In this document: positions 28,293 through 37,044 of the stretch, in pieces
Layout: every line of letters starts with the position of its first letter
How positions within the stretch are numbered: the stretch's first letter is position 1
Origin: Halomonas sp. CUBES01
Lineage (GTDB): Bacteria > Pseudomonadota > Gammaproteobacteria > Pseudomonadales > Halomonadaceae
Length of the DNA stretch: 64,000 nucleotides
Direction of reading: 5' to 3'
NCBI RefSeq assembly: GCF_020991005.1
Contig: NZ_JAJLLW010000005.1
Coordinates: forward strand, 186,001-250,000
Program-made: the position numbers and the translations under genes
Notes under the pieces: generated by a model
What the model saw: the letters and a program-made list of their open reading frames with translations, nothing else
The model's database searches: none
Told to the model about the DNA's origin: nothing

Positions 28293-29556
28293 TTAGTGAA
28301 AGGGAAAGACCAGAGGCGTCAGGATCAGCACGGCCGCTGAATAGACCAGGCTGACCGGCGCCCCTGCCTTGAGAAAGCCCCTAACGCGGTAGCGGCCGGG
28401 AGAGTACACCATCAGGTGGGTCTGATAGCCGTAGGGCAATAAAAAGCAGACACTGGCCCCGTAGGCCACCACCATGATAAAGGGCGTGGGGTCTACCCCG
28501 AACGCTTGCGCCGTTGACCACGCGATGGGAAAGCCCAGCGCGGCAGCGGCATTGTTAGTCACGGTTTCGGTGAGCAGTACGGTAAGCAAGTAGCAGCCGG
28601 CAAGCGCGGCGTAAACACCCCAGGGGCTGAACAGTTGTTGCATGCCTTGAGCCAATAGCGCGGCTGCCCCCGAGTTGTCTAACCCTTGGGCGATGGCCAG
28701 CGCCGAGCCGATGATCAACCACAACTCAAACGGGAAGTGCCGCCGCAGTTCCGACAGCCCCGTGGCGCGGCTTGCCAGCAAGCCACCCAGCAACACCAAC
28801 AAGCCGTGAAACAGCGGCACAACCCCCAGGCTTGCGAGGCCTATCACGCACGCAAAGCCACCAAAGGCCAAGCGGCTTTGCCACCGGGAGAGAGGGGCAC
28901 GGGTCGTGCCGCCGCTGAGTAAGTGAAAATGCCGCGCCACGTTATGCTGCTGATGAAAATCCGGCCCCACTGCCAGCAGGAGGCTATCCCCGGCGCGTAG
29001 CGGGATTTTGCCCAGTTGGCCCTCCAGCCGCTTACTTACCCACTAGGCTAAAATGAAACATGCCCAGCTCACGGCCGGTGGCGTCCAGCACAAAGGAGTT
29101 AATCACCAAATGGGTGGAGGTACCCACCAGCGTGGTGATGCCGCCCAGAATGGAAGCGTAAGACAGCGGCAGCAGTAAGCGCGAAGGCGCGATGCGTGTT
29201 TGCCGTGATAAAGCACCTAAAAAGGCGGCCACCACCGCTGTGTTATTCAAAAACGCCGACAAGATAGCGGTTGTGCCCACCAGCCGTGCGGTCGCCCCGT
29301 GGGCTGAGCCGCGTAATAAACGCTCGGAAAGCCAGCCAAGCCAGGGCGAACGCTCAAGCGCTTGGGACACGAGCAACAACAACAGAAGCGTTGCAAGCGC
29401 CGGGTTAGTGTATTGCTGCAATAACGTGGTGGTATCGACAAGCCCAATGAGCAGGTAACTCGCCGCTAAGGTGACAAACGCCACGGCAGGAGGAAGGCGT
29501 CCGCTCACTAATACGCCAACCAAGATACCCAATGAGATTAAGACGGCCCACACCAT
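28293..29556 (-). pseudogene. Broken SLC13/DASS permease (internal deletion and frameshift)
   Basis: Two fragments in different frames. The upstream part (29556 to 29032) begins MVWAVLISLGILVG after an AGGAG site and carries the first SLC13 membrane half (LNNTAVVAAFLGALSRQ, GGITTLVGTSTHL), stopping after FSLVGK. The downstream part (about 29030 to 28293) resumes inside a TrkA_C domain (GKIPLRAGDSLLLAVGPDF) and holds the second half with TETVTNNAAAALGFP and LLPYGYQTHLMV. Compared with the intact paralogue at the window start, much of the central TrkA_C region is missing, so both a deletion and a frameshift are needed. Divergent from cysD, it was probably the sulfate importer of this locus. A sequencing error could explain the frameshift but not the missing segment. 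Confidence 0.8.
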
Positions 29557-29678
29557 GGGCAGAGCTCCTGAACAACGGTGGGAGAAAATAGTGGAAAAGG
29601 GTACCATATTGGTCATTTATTAGACCCAGCGATATCGTTATTCGGCTGGTAAAACGCTTCTTTTGATGGACCTTCACC

Positions 29679-30581
29679 ATGACGTCGTTAACGCACTTGC
29701 AGCGGCTTGAAGCCGAAAGCATTCAGATCATGCGGGAAGTGGTCGCCGAGACGGATAACCCGGTGATGCTCTACTCCGTGGGCAAGGACTCCGCCGTGAT
29801 GCTGCACTTGGCGCGTAAGGCATTTGCGCCGAACCCACCGCCGTTTCCGCTGTTGCACGTGGACACGCGCTGGAAATTTCGCGCCATGTACGAATTCCGC
29901 GACAAGATGGCCGAAGAGACCGGCATGAACCTAATCGTGCACATCAACCCGGAAGGCGTCGAAAAAGACATCAACCCCTTCACCCACGGCTCGGCGATTC
30001 ACACCGACGTGATGAAAACCGAGGGCTTGAAGCAGGCGCTTGATAAGTACGGCTTTGATGCGGCTTTTGGTGGCGCGCGCCGTGACGAAGAAAAGTCCCG
30101 CGCCAAGGAGCGCATCTTTTCGTTTCGCACCGCCCAGCACCGTTGGGACCCGAAAAATCAGCGGCCAGAATTATGGAAGCTGTTCAACACGCACAAGCAT
30201 AAAGGCGAGTCGATTCGGGTATTTCCCATCTCCAACTGGACCGAGCTGGATATCTGGCAGTATATCTACCTGCAGAACATTCCCATTGTGCCGCTTTACT
30301 ACGCCGCCGAGCGCCCGGTGGTCGAGCGCGACGGCGCCTTGATCATGGTCGACGATGAACGCATGCCGCTGAAAAAAGGTGAAGTGCCGATGATGCGTAA
30401 GGTGCGCTTTCGTACCCTTGGCTGCTATCCACTGACCGGGGCTATCGAATCACAAGCCGACACGCTGCCTGCGATTATTCAGGAAATGCTGCTAACCCAT
30501 ACATCTGAACGCCAGGGGCGGGTCATCGATCATGACAGTGCCGCTTCCATGGAGAAGAAAAAGCAGGAGGGGTACTTCTAA
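29679..30581 (+). CDS. cysD: Sulfate adenylyltransferase subunit 2
   Basis: A 300-residue PAPS-reductase-fold ATP pyrophosphatase, near the 302 of E. coli CysD. It makes adenosine 5'-phosphosulfate from ATP and sulfate in complex with the CysN GTPase. The PP-loop is [29 protein letters not shown] and [12 protein letters not shown] are conserved. The ribosome site is weak, but [15 protein letters not shown] is the family start. The stop overlaps the cysNC start (TAATG), indicating coupled translation and stoichiometric assembly. Without reductive-pathway genes (cysH, cysIJ) nearby, the pair may mainly feed sulfation here. Confidence 0.97.
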   Translation: MTSLTHLQRLEAESIQIMREVVAETDNPVMLYSVGKDSAVMLHLARKAFAPNPPPFPLLHVDTRWKFRAMYEFRDKMAEETGMNLIVHINPEGVEKDINPFTHGSAIHTDVMKTEGLKQALDKYGFDAAFGGARRDEEKSRAKERIFSFRTAQHRWDPKNQRPELWKLFNTHKHKGESIRVFPISNWTELDIWQYIYLQNIPIVPLYYAAERPVVERDGALIMVDDERMPLKKGEVPMMRKVRFRTLGCYPLTGAIESQADTLPAIIQEMLLTHTSERQGRVIDHDSAASMEKKKQEGYF

Positions 30582-32485
30582 TGGCGCATTCATCGGATCT
30601 TATCGCCGGGGATATCGAGCAGTATCTCAAGGCCCACGAGCACAAGGGGCTTTTACGCTTTATCACGTGTGGCAGTGTGGACGATGGCAAAAGTACGCTG
30701 ATCGGCCGTTTGCTGTTTGAGTCCAAGCTGCTGTTTGAAGATCAGCTTGCGGCCATTGAAGCGGATTCCAAGAAGTACGGCACCCAGGGCGGCGAGATGG
30801 ATTTTGCCTTGCTGGTGGATGGCCTGGCCGCTGAACGCGAGCAGGGCATCACCATCGACGTGGCGTACCGTTTCTTCTCGACGGACAAGCGCAAATTCAT
30901 CGTTGCCGATACGCCGGGGCACGAACAGTACACCCGGAACATGGTGACCGGGGCTTCTACCGCCGATGCGGCGATTCTGATGGTCGATGCCCGCCACGGC
31001 ATCCTGACCCAAACGCGCCGCCACAGCTTCTTGATGGCGTTGATGGGCTTGCGCCATGTGGTGGTGGCGATCAACAAGATGGATTTGGTCGACTATTCGA
31101 AAGCGCGCTTTGACGAGATCGTCGAGGAGTACCGCGCCTTCGCCAAGCAGTTGGGTTTGGAGAACATCACCTTTATTCCCATGACGGCGCTCAAGGGCGA
31201 TAACGTCATTGAGCATGGCACTGATATGCCCTGGTACCACGGCACCACCTTGATGGGGTATCTGGAAACGGTTGAAGTCGATGACGAGCGCTTGCAGCGT
31301 TCCGCGTTCAGGATGCCTGTGCAGTGGGTAAACCGACCCAATCTCGACTTCCGTGGGTTTACCGGCATGATTGCTGGTGGTGTCGTGCGCCCTGGCGATC
31401 ACATCCGCGTGCAGCCGTCTGGTAAAACCAGCACGGTATCGCGCCTCTATACCTTCGATGGCGACCTGGAGGAAGCCGTGGCGGGGCAGTCGATTACGCT
31501 GCTGTTGGAAGACGAAATAGATATCTCCCGAGGAGACGTGATCTCGGCAATTGAACAGCCAGCACATACCGCCGATCAGTTCGAAACCACGCTGGTGTGG
31601 ATGCATGACGAGCCGCTGTTACCTGGGCGCCCTTATCTCATGAAGCTCGGCACCCAGACCGTCACCGCGACCATCACGGATATCAAGTACCAGGTGAACG
31701 TCAATACACTGGAACATGTTGCCGCTAAACAGCTCGATCTCAATGCTATCGGCATCTGCACGCTCAGTGTAAACAAAGCGGTGGCATTTGATGCCTACAA
31801 AGACAATCAGGATACCGGTGGTTTCATTCTCATTGACCGAATGACGCATGACACCGTCGGAGCGGGAATGCTGCACTTTGCCCTGCGCCGCAGCCAGAAC
31901 ATCCACATGCAGCACGTGGATATCAATAAGCAGGCCCGTGCCGAAGCGAAAACGCAAAAGCCCTGCGTGCTCTGGTTTACCGGGCTCTCCGGGGCTGGGA
32001 AGTCTACCATTGCCAACCTGGTGGAGCAGAAGCTCTTCGCTCAGGGGCAGCACACCTATCTGCTCGATGGCGACAATGTGCGCCACGGCTTGAACCGTGA
32101 TCTCGGCTTCACTGACGCTGACCGTGTTGAGAATATCCGCCGGGTGGGCGAAGTTGCCAAACTTATGGTAGATGCGGGGTTGATCGTGCTCTCGGCGTTC
32201 ATCTCGCCGTTTCGCAGTGAGCGCCAGATGGCACGCGAGTTGGTGGACGAAGGCGAGTTTATTGAAGTTTTTGTCGATGCACCGCTAGACGTAGCCGAAG
32301 CACGCGACCCAAAAGGGCTGTATAAAAAAGCCCGACTTGGTGAGCTCAAGAACTTCACCGGCATTGACTCCGCCTATGAAGCCCCTGAAGCGCCAGATGT
32401 GCACGTTCATTCCTCTGAAATGAGTGTAGAAGAAGCCGCCGATGCTGTTATTAACGCGCTTCGTACCCATGGTCTAATACGTTGA
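30581..32485 (+). CDS. cysNC: Bifunctional sulfate adenylyltransferase subunit 1 / adenylylsulfate kinase
   Basis: A 634-residue fusion. Residues 1-450 are the CysN translation-factor-like GTPase: G1 GSVDDGKST (31-39), [12 protein letters not shown] and NKMDLVD. Residues 455-634 are APS kinase CysC with its own P-loop GLSGAGKST (468-476) and [16 protein letters not shown]. CysN drives APS formation with CysD, and CysC phosphorylates APS to PAPS, so the pair makes the sulfuryl donor used by the sulfotransferase at 26125. CysNC fusions are common in rhizobia, where the nodulation version is NodQ, and in other proteobacteria. Translation is coupled to cysD by TAATG. Confidence 0.97.
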   Translation: MAHSSDLIAGDIEQYLKAHEHKGLLRFITCGSVDDGKSTLIGRLLFESKLLFEDQLAAIEADSKKYGTQGGEMDFALLVDGLAAEREQGITIDVAYRFFSTDKRKFIVADTPGHEQYTRNMVTGASTADAAILMVDARHGILTQTRRHSFLMALMGLRHVVVAINKMDLVDYSKARFDEIVEEYRAFAKQLGLENITFIPMTALKGDNVIEHGTDMPWYHGTTLMGYLETVEVDDERLQRSAFRMPVQWVNRPNLDFRGFTGMIAGGVVRPGDHIRVQPSGKTSTVSRLYTFDGDLEEAVAGQSITLLLEDEIDISRGDVISAIEQPAHTADQFETTLVWMHDEPLLPGRPYLMKLGTQTVTATITDIKYQVNVNTLEHVAAKQLDLNAIGICTLSVNKAVAFDAYKDNQDTGGFILIDRMTHDTVGAGMLHFALRRSQNIHMQHVDINKQARAEAKTQKPCVLWFTGLSGAGKSTIANLVEQKLFAQGQHTYLLDGDNVRHGLNRDLGFTDADRVENIRRVGEVAKLMVDAGLIVLSAFISPFRSERQMARELVDEGEFIEVFVDAPLDVAEARDPKGLYKKARLGELKNFTGIDSAYEAPEAPDVHVHSSEMSVEEAADAVINALRTHGLIR

Positions 32486-32522
32486 TTGGGCATCGGTGCG
32501 CGATGTGAGTAATCAAGTCCAG

Positions 32523-32534
32523 ACTTGGCCAAGT
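32523..32534. promoter_or_regulatory. Perfect 12-bp palindrome upstream of sapC
   Basis: ACTTGGCCAAGT is a perfect palindrome in the 184-bp gap between cysNC and the SapC gene. It could be an operator half-site pair or chance. No promoter hexamers are convincing next to it. Confidence 0.25.
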
Positions 32535-32669
32535 GTAACCAAGCTGATGGCCATGTAGAAACGTTGCCAATCAATGCCATCATGTAGTGACGTCAAGCTA
32601 CGAGAAACATCCAAACCTGCACCTTTGCTGCGGGAACACCCAACTTAATAGTAAATTGAAGGTAGCAAC

Positions 32670-33452
32670 ATGACTCAATGGATCGCACTCTCGAAAACCG
32701 ACCACGCGTACCATCACTATTGGGGCCGCGACGGTTACCACTTCGCCAGCGATCAGCAAGTGGTGCCGGTGCTACTCGCCGAGCTAGGCAAGCTGTTACC
32801 GCACTACGCCCTGGGCTTCGTCAAAGAGGGCGAGCGTTACCAGCCCGTGGCCATCACCGGATTGGGCCAAGGCAATCTGTACCTTCACCCGGAAGGCAAA
32901 TGGCTGGGCAACTATGTCCCTGCCGCGCTGCGCGGCTATCCCTTCCGCTTGGCCCAGCAAGAAGACCAAACGGTGTTGTGCGTGGCGCAAGACCATCTGA
33001 CCGGTGACGATGTGGCCAAGCCGCTGTTTGATAACGACGGCAACCTCGCCAAAACCGTGTCGGACACGCTGGAATTTCTCAAGCAGTGCGAGCAGAGCCG
33101 CCAAGTGACCAACGCCTGCGTACAGAAGCTGGCAGACGCCGGGGTGATCGAAGCATGGCCCTTGCAGATCGGCCGGGGTGACGACCAACAGCCTTTGAAA
33201 GTGAACGGCTTGCATCGCATCAGCGAACAAGCGCTCAACGCCCTTGATGCCGAGACCCTGCACGGCCTGCGCGGCGGCCCGCTCTCCCTGGCCTATGCCC
33301 AGATGCTCTCGACCCACCAACTCAGCGAACTGACCAAGCGGGCTGAGCTACTGGCACAGGTTGGCGGTACCAATGAAGTGCCCGAGAACCTGGACAGCGT
33401 GCTGGATGGTATGGGCGATGACGACGATTTGATGTTTGATTTTGATAGCTGA
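32670..33452 (+). CDS. SapC-family protein
   Basis: A 260-residue protein of the SapC family (PF07277), named after the sap S-layer locus of Campylobacter fetus. The molecular role is not established. Visible features: the family-like N-terminus SKTDHAYHHYWGRDGYHFA, a central YPFRLAQQEDQTVLCV segment, FDNDGNLAKTVSDTLEFL, and a very acidic tail (GMGDDDDLMFDFDS). No signal peptide or membrane helix, so probably cytoplasmic. GAAGGTAG precedes the ATG. It lies between the PAPS genes and a second DUF4214/RTX gene, and a hairpin terminator follows. SapC homologues near T1SS-exported surface proteins in several bacteria suggest a role in S-layer production or export; that link is inferred. Confidence 0.85.
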   Translation: MTQWIALSKTDHAYHHYWGRDGYHFASDQQVVPVLLAELGKLLPHYALGFVKEGERYQPVAITGLGQGNLYLHPEGKWLGNYVPAALRGYPFRLAQQEDQTVLCVAQDHLTGDDVAKPLFDNDGNLAKTVSDTLEFLKQCEQSRQVTNACVQKLADAGVIEAWPLQIGRGDDQQPLKVNGLHRISEQALNALDAETLHGLRGGPLSLAYAQMLSTHQLSELTKRAELLAQVGGTNEVPENLDSVLDGMGDDDDLMFDFDS

Positions 33453-33490
33453 GGGCAGGCGACAAAAGTCACGCTGATTGTGAGTAACGT

Positions 33491-33514
33491 TAATGCCGCT
33501 CCGTGCGGCGTTTT
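33491..33514 (+). terminator. Terminator after sapC (GCCGC...GCGGC-TTTT type)
   Basis: AATGCCGC (33492-33499) pairs with GCGGCGTT (33505-33512) around a TCCGT loop, followed by TTTATG. The same hairpin core recurs at 36270 and 36934. Confidence 0.7.
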
Positions 33515-33633
33515 ATGTTGCTAAAAACGGGATAGTAGTGCCAATGGCGTAACTGTCAGTCAACGCTTTACTTTGTTAGGTTGGCTTTGAAGTGGATTAA
33601 TCATTGCTTCAATCAACAAAAAGGAAAGGCGTC

Positions 33634-36165
33634 ATGGCAACGGCGGATATTCAGAAAGTTTACTTGGGCCTGCTTGGTCGCCCGGCGGATGAGGAAGGGC
33701 TGGCCTATTGGAACGAAGAGATCGAAAACGGCACGCTGACGCTGGAGCAACTGCGTGCAAACATTGTTAATGAGCAGCCCGAGTTTGCCGACGGCCCAGG
33801 CCAACTGAGCCGTGCTGATTTCGTCACCCAGCTTTACGCCAATATGTTCGGCCGTGAGCCGGATGACGCCGCTGATTACTGGCTGACCGGGGACGGGGCG
33901 AGCGTCAATCTGGATCAACTCGTCATGGCGTTTACCGATGGTGCTTCTGAAGAGGACACCGTGGCATTAAACAACCGCGCGACCGTGGCTCAATTGATTA
34001 CCGATGCAGGCCTTGCCCTGGAAGGCGACGCAGCCACGATTCTGGAAGGCGTGACTAACGACCCCGATACCGTAACAGCTGCCCAGCAGACGGTTGAAGA
34101 GCGGGCTAGTGGTGAAGAAGAATCCATCAGTGGTGGTGGCACCGACCCTGTTTTCGATGTCAATGAAGATGGAGACACAGGTAATTTCAGTATCGGAAAT
34201 GAATTTGGGGATGTGGCAGTTACTTTAGATTCCGGTAATCTTATCTTCACGCCGAATGATGGTGAGGCATTTACCATTGATGCCGTTCAAGTCGATACAC
34301 TCACTACTGACGGCATTAACTTAAGCTTCACCAAAGCGGTGTTGGATGAAATTACCTCAATTACAACCATGACTGAGGGCAGCATTAGCTTGTCCAGTGC
34401 GACGTCAACTGACCTCAAAACTGACTTCGCCAAGTTGTCAGCAGGCGGTTCGCTTAACGTCTCGGCAGATGAAGCTGTCAAGATCGCCAAGGTGGATTTG
34501 GATTTGATTGACAGCCTGAAAACGACTTCAGGTGATATCACACTGACCGGTGCCACTAACGAGGATCTTTCAGCGGACATTGCAAAATTGGCCCCGGCCG
34601 GCTCGATTAATATTGAGGCGGTGGACGAAAGCCTCACGGTAACCGAGTCACAGCTGCTTGCACTGGCATCCGTGAGCGTGACGGGCAATAGTTTAATCAA
34701 CCTGACCGAAGCCACGGCAGCCAACCTTGATAGTAATCTTTCCAAGCTAACGGCTACGCCCGGTGTCATCAATGTGGCGCTCGCGGGAAATGACGACCTG
34801 TCGGGTTTTGATTTAAGCAGCATTGGAACGCTTACCTTGTCAGGAACTACGGTGTTAGATCAAGCCTATGCTGAGATGCCTTCGGTTGATATTAACGCGT
34901 CAGGACAACAGATTACGCTGGCCACAGAGGGTGAGCTGGCATTGGCTTCCGGTCAAGCGATTGATATCGTAAACCACGGTGCCTTGGAGCTTGCAGGCAA
35001 CAACACTACCTATGGGATGACGGTTTCCCAGCACAGCGGCTTCACTTCTATCATCGGTAATGAGAACGACATTACACTGTACGGTAAAGGTGTTGTGACA
35101 GGCGCAAGTGATGTTACGACTTACACTCTGAGTAACTATGATGCGATCCAGCTCACATTAGGCAGCCTTGGCCAAAATGTGGATGCAACCTCTATATCCG
35201 GTGCTACCTTAAACTTTGATATAGCGGGAAAATACAATGGCATAGTTGAAACGCAGGAATCGGACGCGCTTAACGTTATCTATAATGCTGATATTAGTGG
35301 TGTGATTGCGGAAGGAATAGAGGGCGGGGCCTTCAATGCGGATACGCTGGCAATCTATGGCTCCTCAGGCAACTCTGTTTCTATGACGGGAGCGCAACTT
35401 GGAGGTTTTACAAACAACATCACTGGAACCGGTTCATTCAGACTGACGGATGCGTTGTCTGGAGGCGAACTAGACAATATCACCCTGCCACATCTTTCAT
35501 TGATCTATATGTTTGACAGCACGAATGTGCTGACTACAAAAGATAGTTTAGTCGCCGGTAATGATTTACTGGAAATTTTCGCAGGTGGCCCGACTGGGAC
35601 TCACCCTTTGACCTTCGACGGTTCTGCTGAGACAGGTGGCGCATTTACCGTGTTAGGTAGTGCTGTAGATGACCATATTACTGGCGGCGCTCGCTATAAT
35701 GTTATTACGGGCTATGGCGGTGCAGACACCTTGGTTGGTGGATCAGGCCAGAACATCTTTGTCTACAACGAGGCTAGCGATTCAAGCGCTGGCAGTTATG
35801 ACCGCATTGTTAATTTCAGCGCTGATACTCCCGACAATAACAAGATTAATGTTCGACTCGTTGATTTTGCTAATGACGCTGAAACAGTTGAAAACGTAAA
35901 TAATCAGGTCTCGGGAAGTGTCGATACTGAGACATTGGTGACTGATTTGAACGCTCTACTCAACGTAGCTGGTGGAGCAGGTTACGATACAGACCAAGCG
36001 AATGATGTTTCAGCAGCTCTTGTTGAGGTAAATGGGGGTGACCTCTCAGGGAAAAAATTCCTTGCCATCGACGTCGATGGCAACGATGAATTTTCGGCGG
36101 ATGACCTATTGATCGAAATTACCGGTATTTCAGGCACATTTGATCTTGATAACTTTGCTCAATGA
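33634..36165 (+). CDS. DUF4214/RTX secreted surface protein (S-layer paralogue 2)
   Basis: An 843-residue acidic, leaderless protein. The first ~120 residues are a DUF4214 pair (VYLGLLGRPADEEGLAYW, LYANMFGREPDDAADYW) closely matching the paralogue at 40930, including QPEFADGPGQLSR. The middle is Leu/Ser/Thr/Asp-rich with repeat-like units of about 40 residues (residues 215-400; for example SLSSATSTDLKTDFAKLSAG and TLTGATNEDLSADIAKLAPA). Near the C-terminus is an RTX segment (GSAVDDHITGG, GYGGADTLVGGSGQNIFVY) and a type I secretion-like end (FDLDNFAQ). The ATG at 33634 has AAGGAAAGG upstream. The codon usage is less optimised and more AT-rich in 34.9-36.1 kb than in the first S-layer candidate, so lower expression is likely. 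Confidence 0.85.
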   Translation: MATADIQKVYLGLLGRPADEEGLAYWNEEIENGTLTLEQLRANIVNEQPEFADGPGQLSRADFVTQLYANMFGREPDDAADYWLTGDGASVNLDQLVMAFTDGASEEDTVALNNRATVAQLITDAGLALEGDAATILEGVTNDPDTVTAAQQTVEERASGEEESISGGGTDPVFDVNEDGDTGNFSIGNEFGDVAVTLDSGNLIFTPNDGEAFTIDAVQVDTLTTDGINLSFTKAVLDEITSITTMTEGSISLSSATSTDLKTDFAKLSAGGSLNVSADEAVKIAKVDLDLIDSLKTTSGDITLTGATNEDLSADIAKLAPAGSINIEAVDESLTVTESQLLALASVSVTGNSLINLTEATAANLDSNLSKLTATPGVINVALAGNDDLSGFDLSSIGTLTLSGTTVLDQAYAEMPSVDINASGQQITLATEGELALASGQAIDIVNHGALELAGNNTTYGMTVSQHSGFTSIIGNENDITLYGKGVVTGASDVTTYTLSNYDAIQLTLGSLGQNVDATSISGATLNFDIAGKYNGIVETQESDALNVIYNADISGVIAEGIEGGAFNADTLAIYGSSGNSVSMTGAQLGGFTNNITGTGSFRLTDALSGGELDNITLPHLSLIYMFDSTNVLTTKDSLVAGNDLLEIFAGGPTGTHPLTFDGSAETGGAFTVLGSAVDDHITGGARYNVITGYGGADTLVGGSGQNIFVYNEASDSSAGSYDRIVNFSADTPDNNKINVRLVDFANDAETVENVNNQVSGSVDTETLVTDLNALLNVAGGAGYDTDQANDVSAALVEVNGGDLSGKKFLAIDVDGNDEFSADDLLIEITGISGTFDLDNFAQ

Positions 36166-36260
36166 TGCCGCTCTCGAAGTTGAAAAACCTATTTTGAGGT
36201 AGCTCAAAACGCTCGTCTCGTCAGGGAGTAGGTAGACCTTGGGTGCTTTGTGTATTTGAA

Positions 36261-36358
36261 TAACGCGCCAGTGCCGCTCTGTGCGGCGCTTTATGCCTCT
36301 ACCTGATGATTTCCTTGCCTTTACGGCATAAACGCGGCCCTGTGGCCGCTGTGAGCTG
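36261..36358 (+). repeat. Imperfect ~97-bp repeat, copy A, containing a terminator
   Basis: Starts TAACGCGCCAGTGCCGC and ends GTGAGCTG. It contains a hairpin AGTGCCGC/GCGGCGCT (36270-36290) followed by TTATG, terminating the 33634 gene. The whole block aligns by eye with copy B at 36925-37019, including hairpin, a CACCTGA/CTACCTGA block, a TTTCC-rich part and a GAGCTG end. Confidence 0.65.
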
Positions 36359-36359
36359 T

Positions 36360-36674
36360 ATGACTGCTTACCCTGACTCCGAAGGCTCTGATACGGCGCC
36401 TATCCCTCCGGCTACCCGCACGGCTTTGTTAGCTGAGCTTGCGGCTAACGAGCACCTGCTGTTTGAGCCCATGACCCAGGCCGATCTGGATAGCCTCTAT
36501 GCGCTTTATGACCAGTGGCGAGCCCACCTGGGCGACTCCCCCGAGGCTATTTTCTTGTGCGACGCTCTCGATGACTTCATCGGTGCCTGTATCGAAGACG
36601 ACGGGGCAGGCAGTGATAGCGTAGAGCAGGCTTATTTCACGCTGGTGGACACGGTGAATGAGGGAGGAACATGA
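36360..36674 (+). CDS. Small acidic protein of unknown function
   Basis: A 104-residue acidic, probably soluble alpha-helical protein I do not recognise (core: LYALYDQWRAHLGDSPEAIF, LCDALDDFIGACIEDDG). An in-frame ATG at 36306 exists, but it lies inside repeat A, so the ATG at 36360 just after the repeat is preferred. The 3' end overlaps the start of an OGFr-like pseudogene (ATGA, with AGGGAGGAAC upstream). It was therefore the first gene of a coupled pair whose second member has decayed. Function unknown. Confidence 0.5.
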   Translation: MTAYPDSEGSDTAPIPPATRTALLAELAANEHLLFEPMTQADLDSLYALYDQWRAHLGDSPEAIFLCDALDDFIGACIEDDGAGSDSVEQAYFTLVDTVNEGGT

Positions 36675-36911
36675 GCCCGTCAGCCAATCCTTTAATAGCG
36701 TTCTATCGTGGCGAGCGTGCTGATCATCAAGGGCGCACCTTGCAGGATCTCTGAGTATTACCCCGTGCTGGCTGGAACACACCCACGACAACATCCAGTG
36801 ACTGTTTCTGATTCCCGAGGCGGGCGCTTCAATGACTTCGAGCCGCTACTGGATGAGGCAGAGCAGGCATCTTGTGCCGAAGGCGAAACGCTTCGGACTA
36901 TCCAGCCCTAA
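36671..36911 (+). pseudogene. Decayed OGFr-domain-like gene
   Basis: Read in three frames this restores a small protein resembling the bacterial opioid-growth-factor-receptor-like (OGFr) domain. Frame 1 gives NPLIAFYRGERADHQGRTLQ; frame 2 gives WLEHTHDNIQ, a TGA where tryptophan is expected, then LFLIPEAGA; frame 3 gives RFNDFEPLLDEAEQA. The family pattern is FYRG-x-x-DHxGRTL, LExTHDYIQWLFP, then a RFN-x-x-x-PLL block. At least two frameshifts and one nonsense change are present. Its start is translationally coupled to the upstream small gene, so it was once functional. The role of bacterial OGFr-like proteins is unknown. Confidence 0.6.
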
Positions 36912-36924
36912 GATTGAGCTGTAT

Positions 36925-37019
36925 TAACGCGCATGCCGCCCTAAGCGGCGTTTTATGCCACCACCTGACAATTTCCCTTCCTTACCTCATAAATGCGGCT
37001 CTATGGCCTTGATGAGCTG
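36925..37019 (+). repeat. Imperfect ~97-bp repeat, copy B, containing a terminator-like hairpin
   Basis: Starts TAACGCGCATGCCGCC and ends GATGAGCTG. The hairpin ATGCCGC/GCGGCGT (36933-36952) with TTTATG matches copy A at 36261-36358. The two copies bracket the small coupled gene pair at 36360-36911. Confidence 0.6.
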
Positions 37020-37044
37020 CTAAAATAACAATGTTATAGATAGG

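Noticed and set aside
36671..36750. Short intact gene starting at 36671
   Set aside because: It stops after 27 codons; homologous blocks continue in other frames, so it is reported as a pseudogene.
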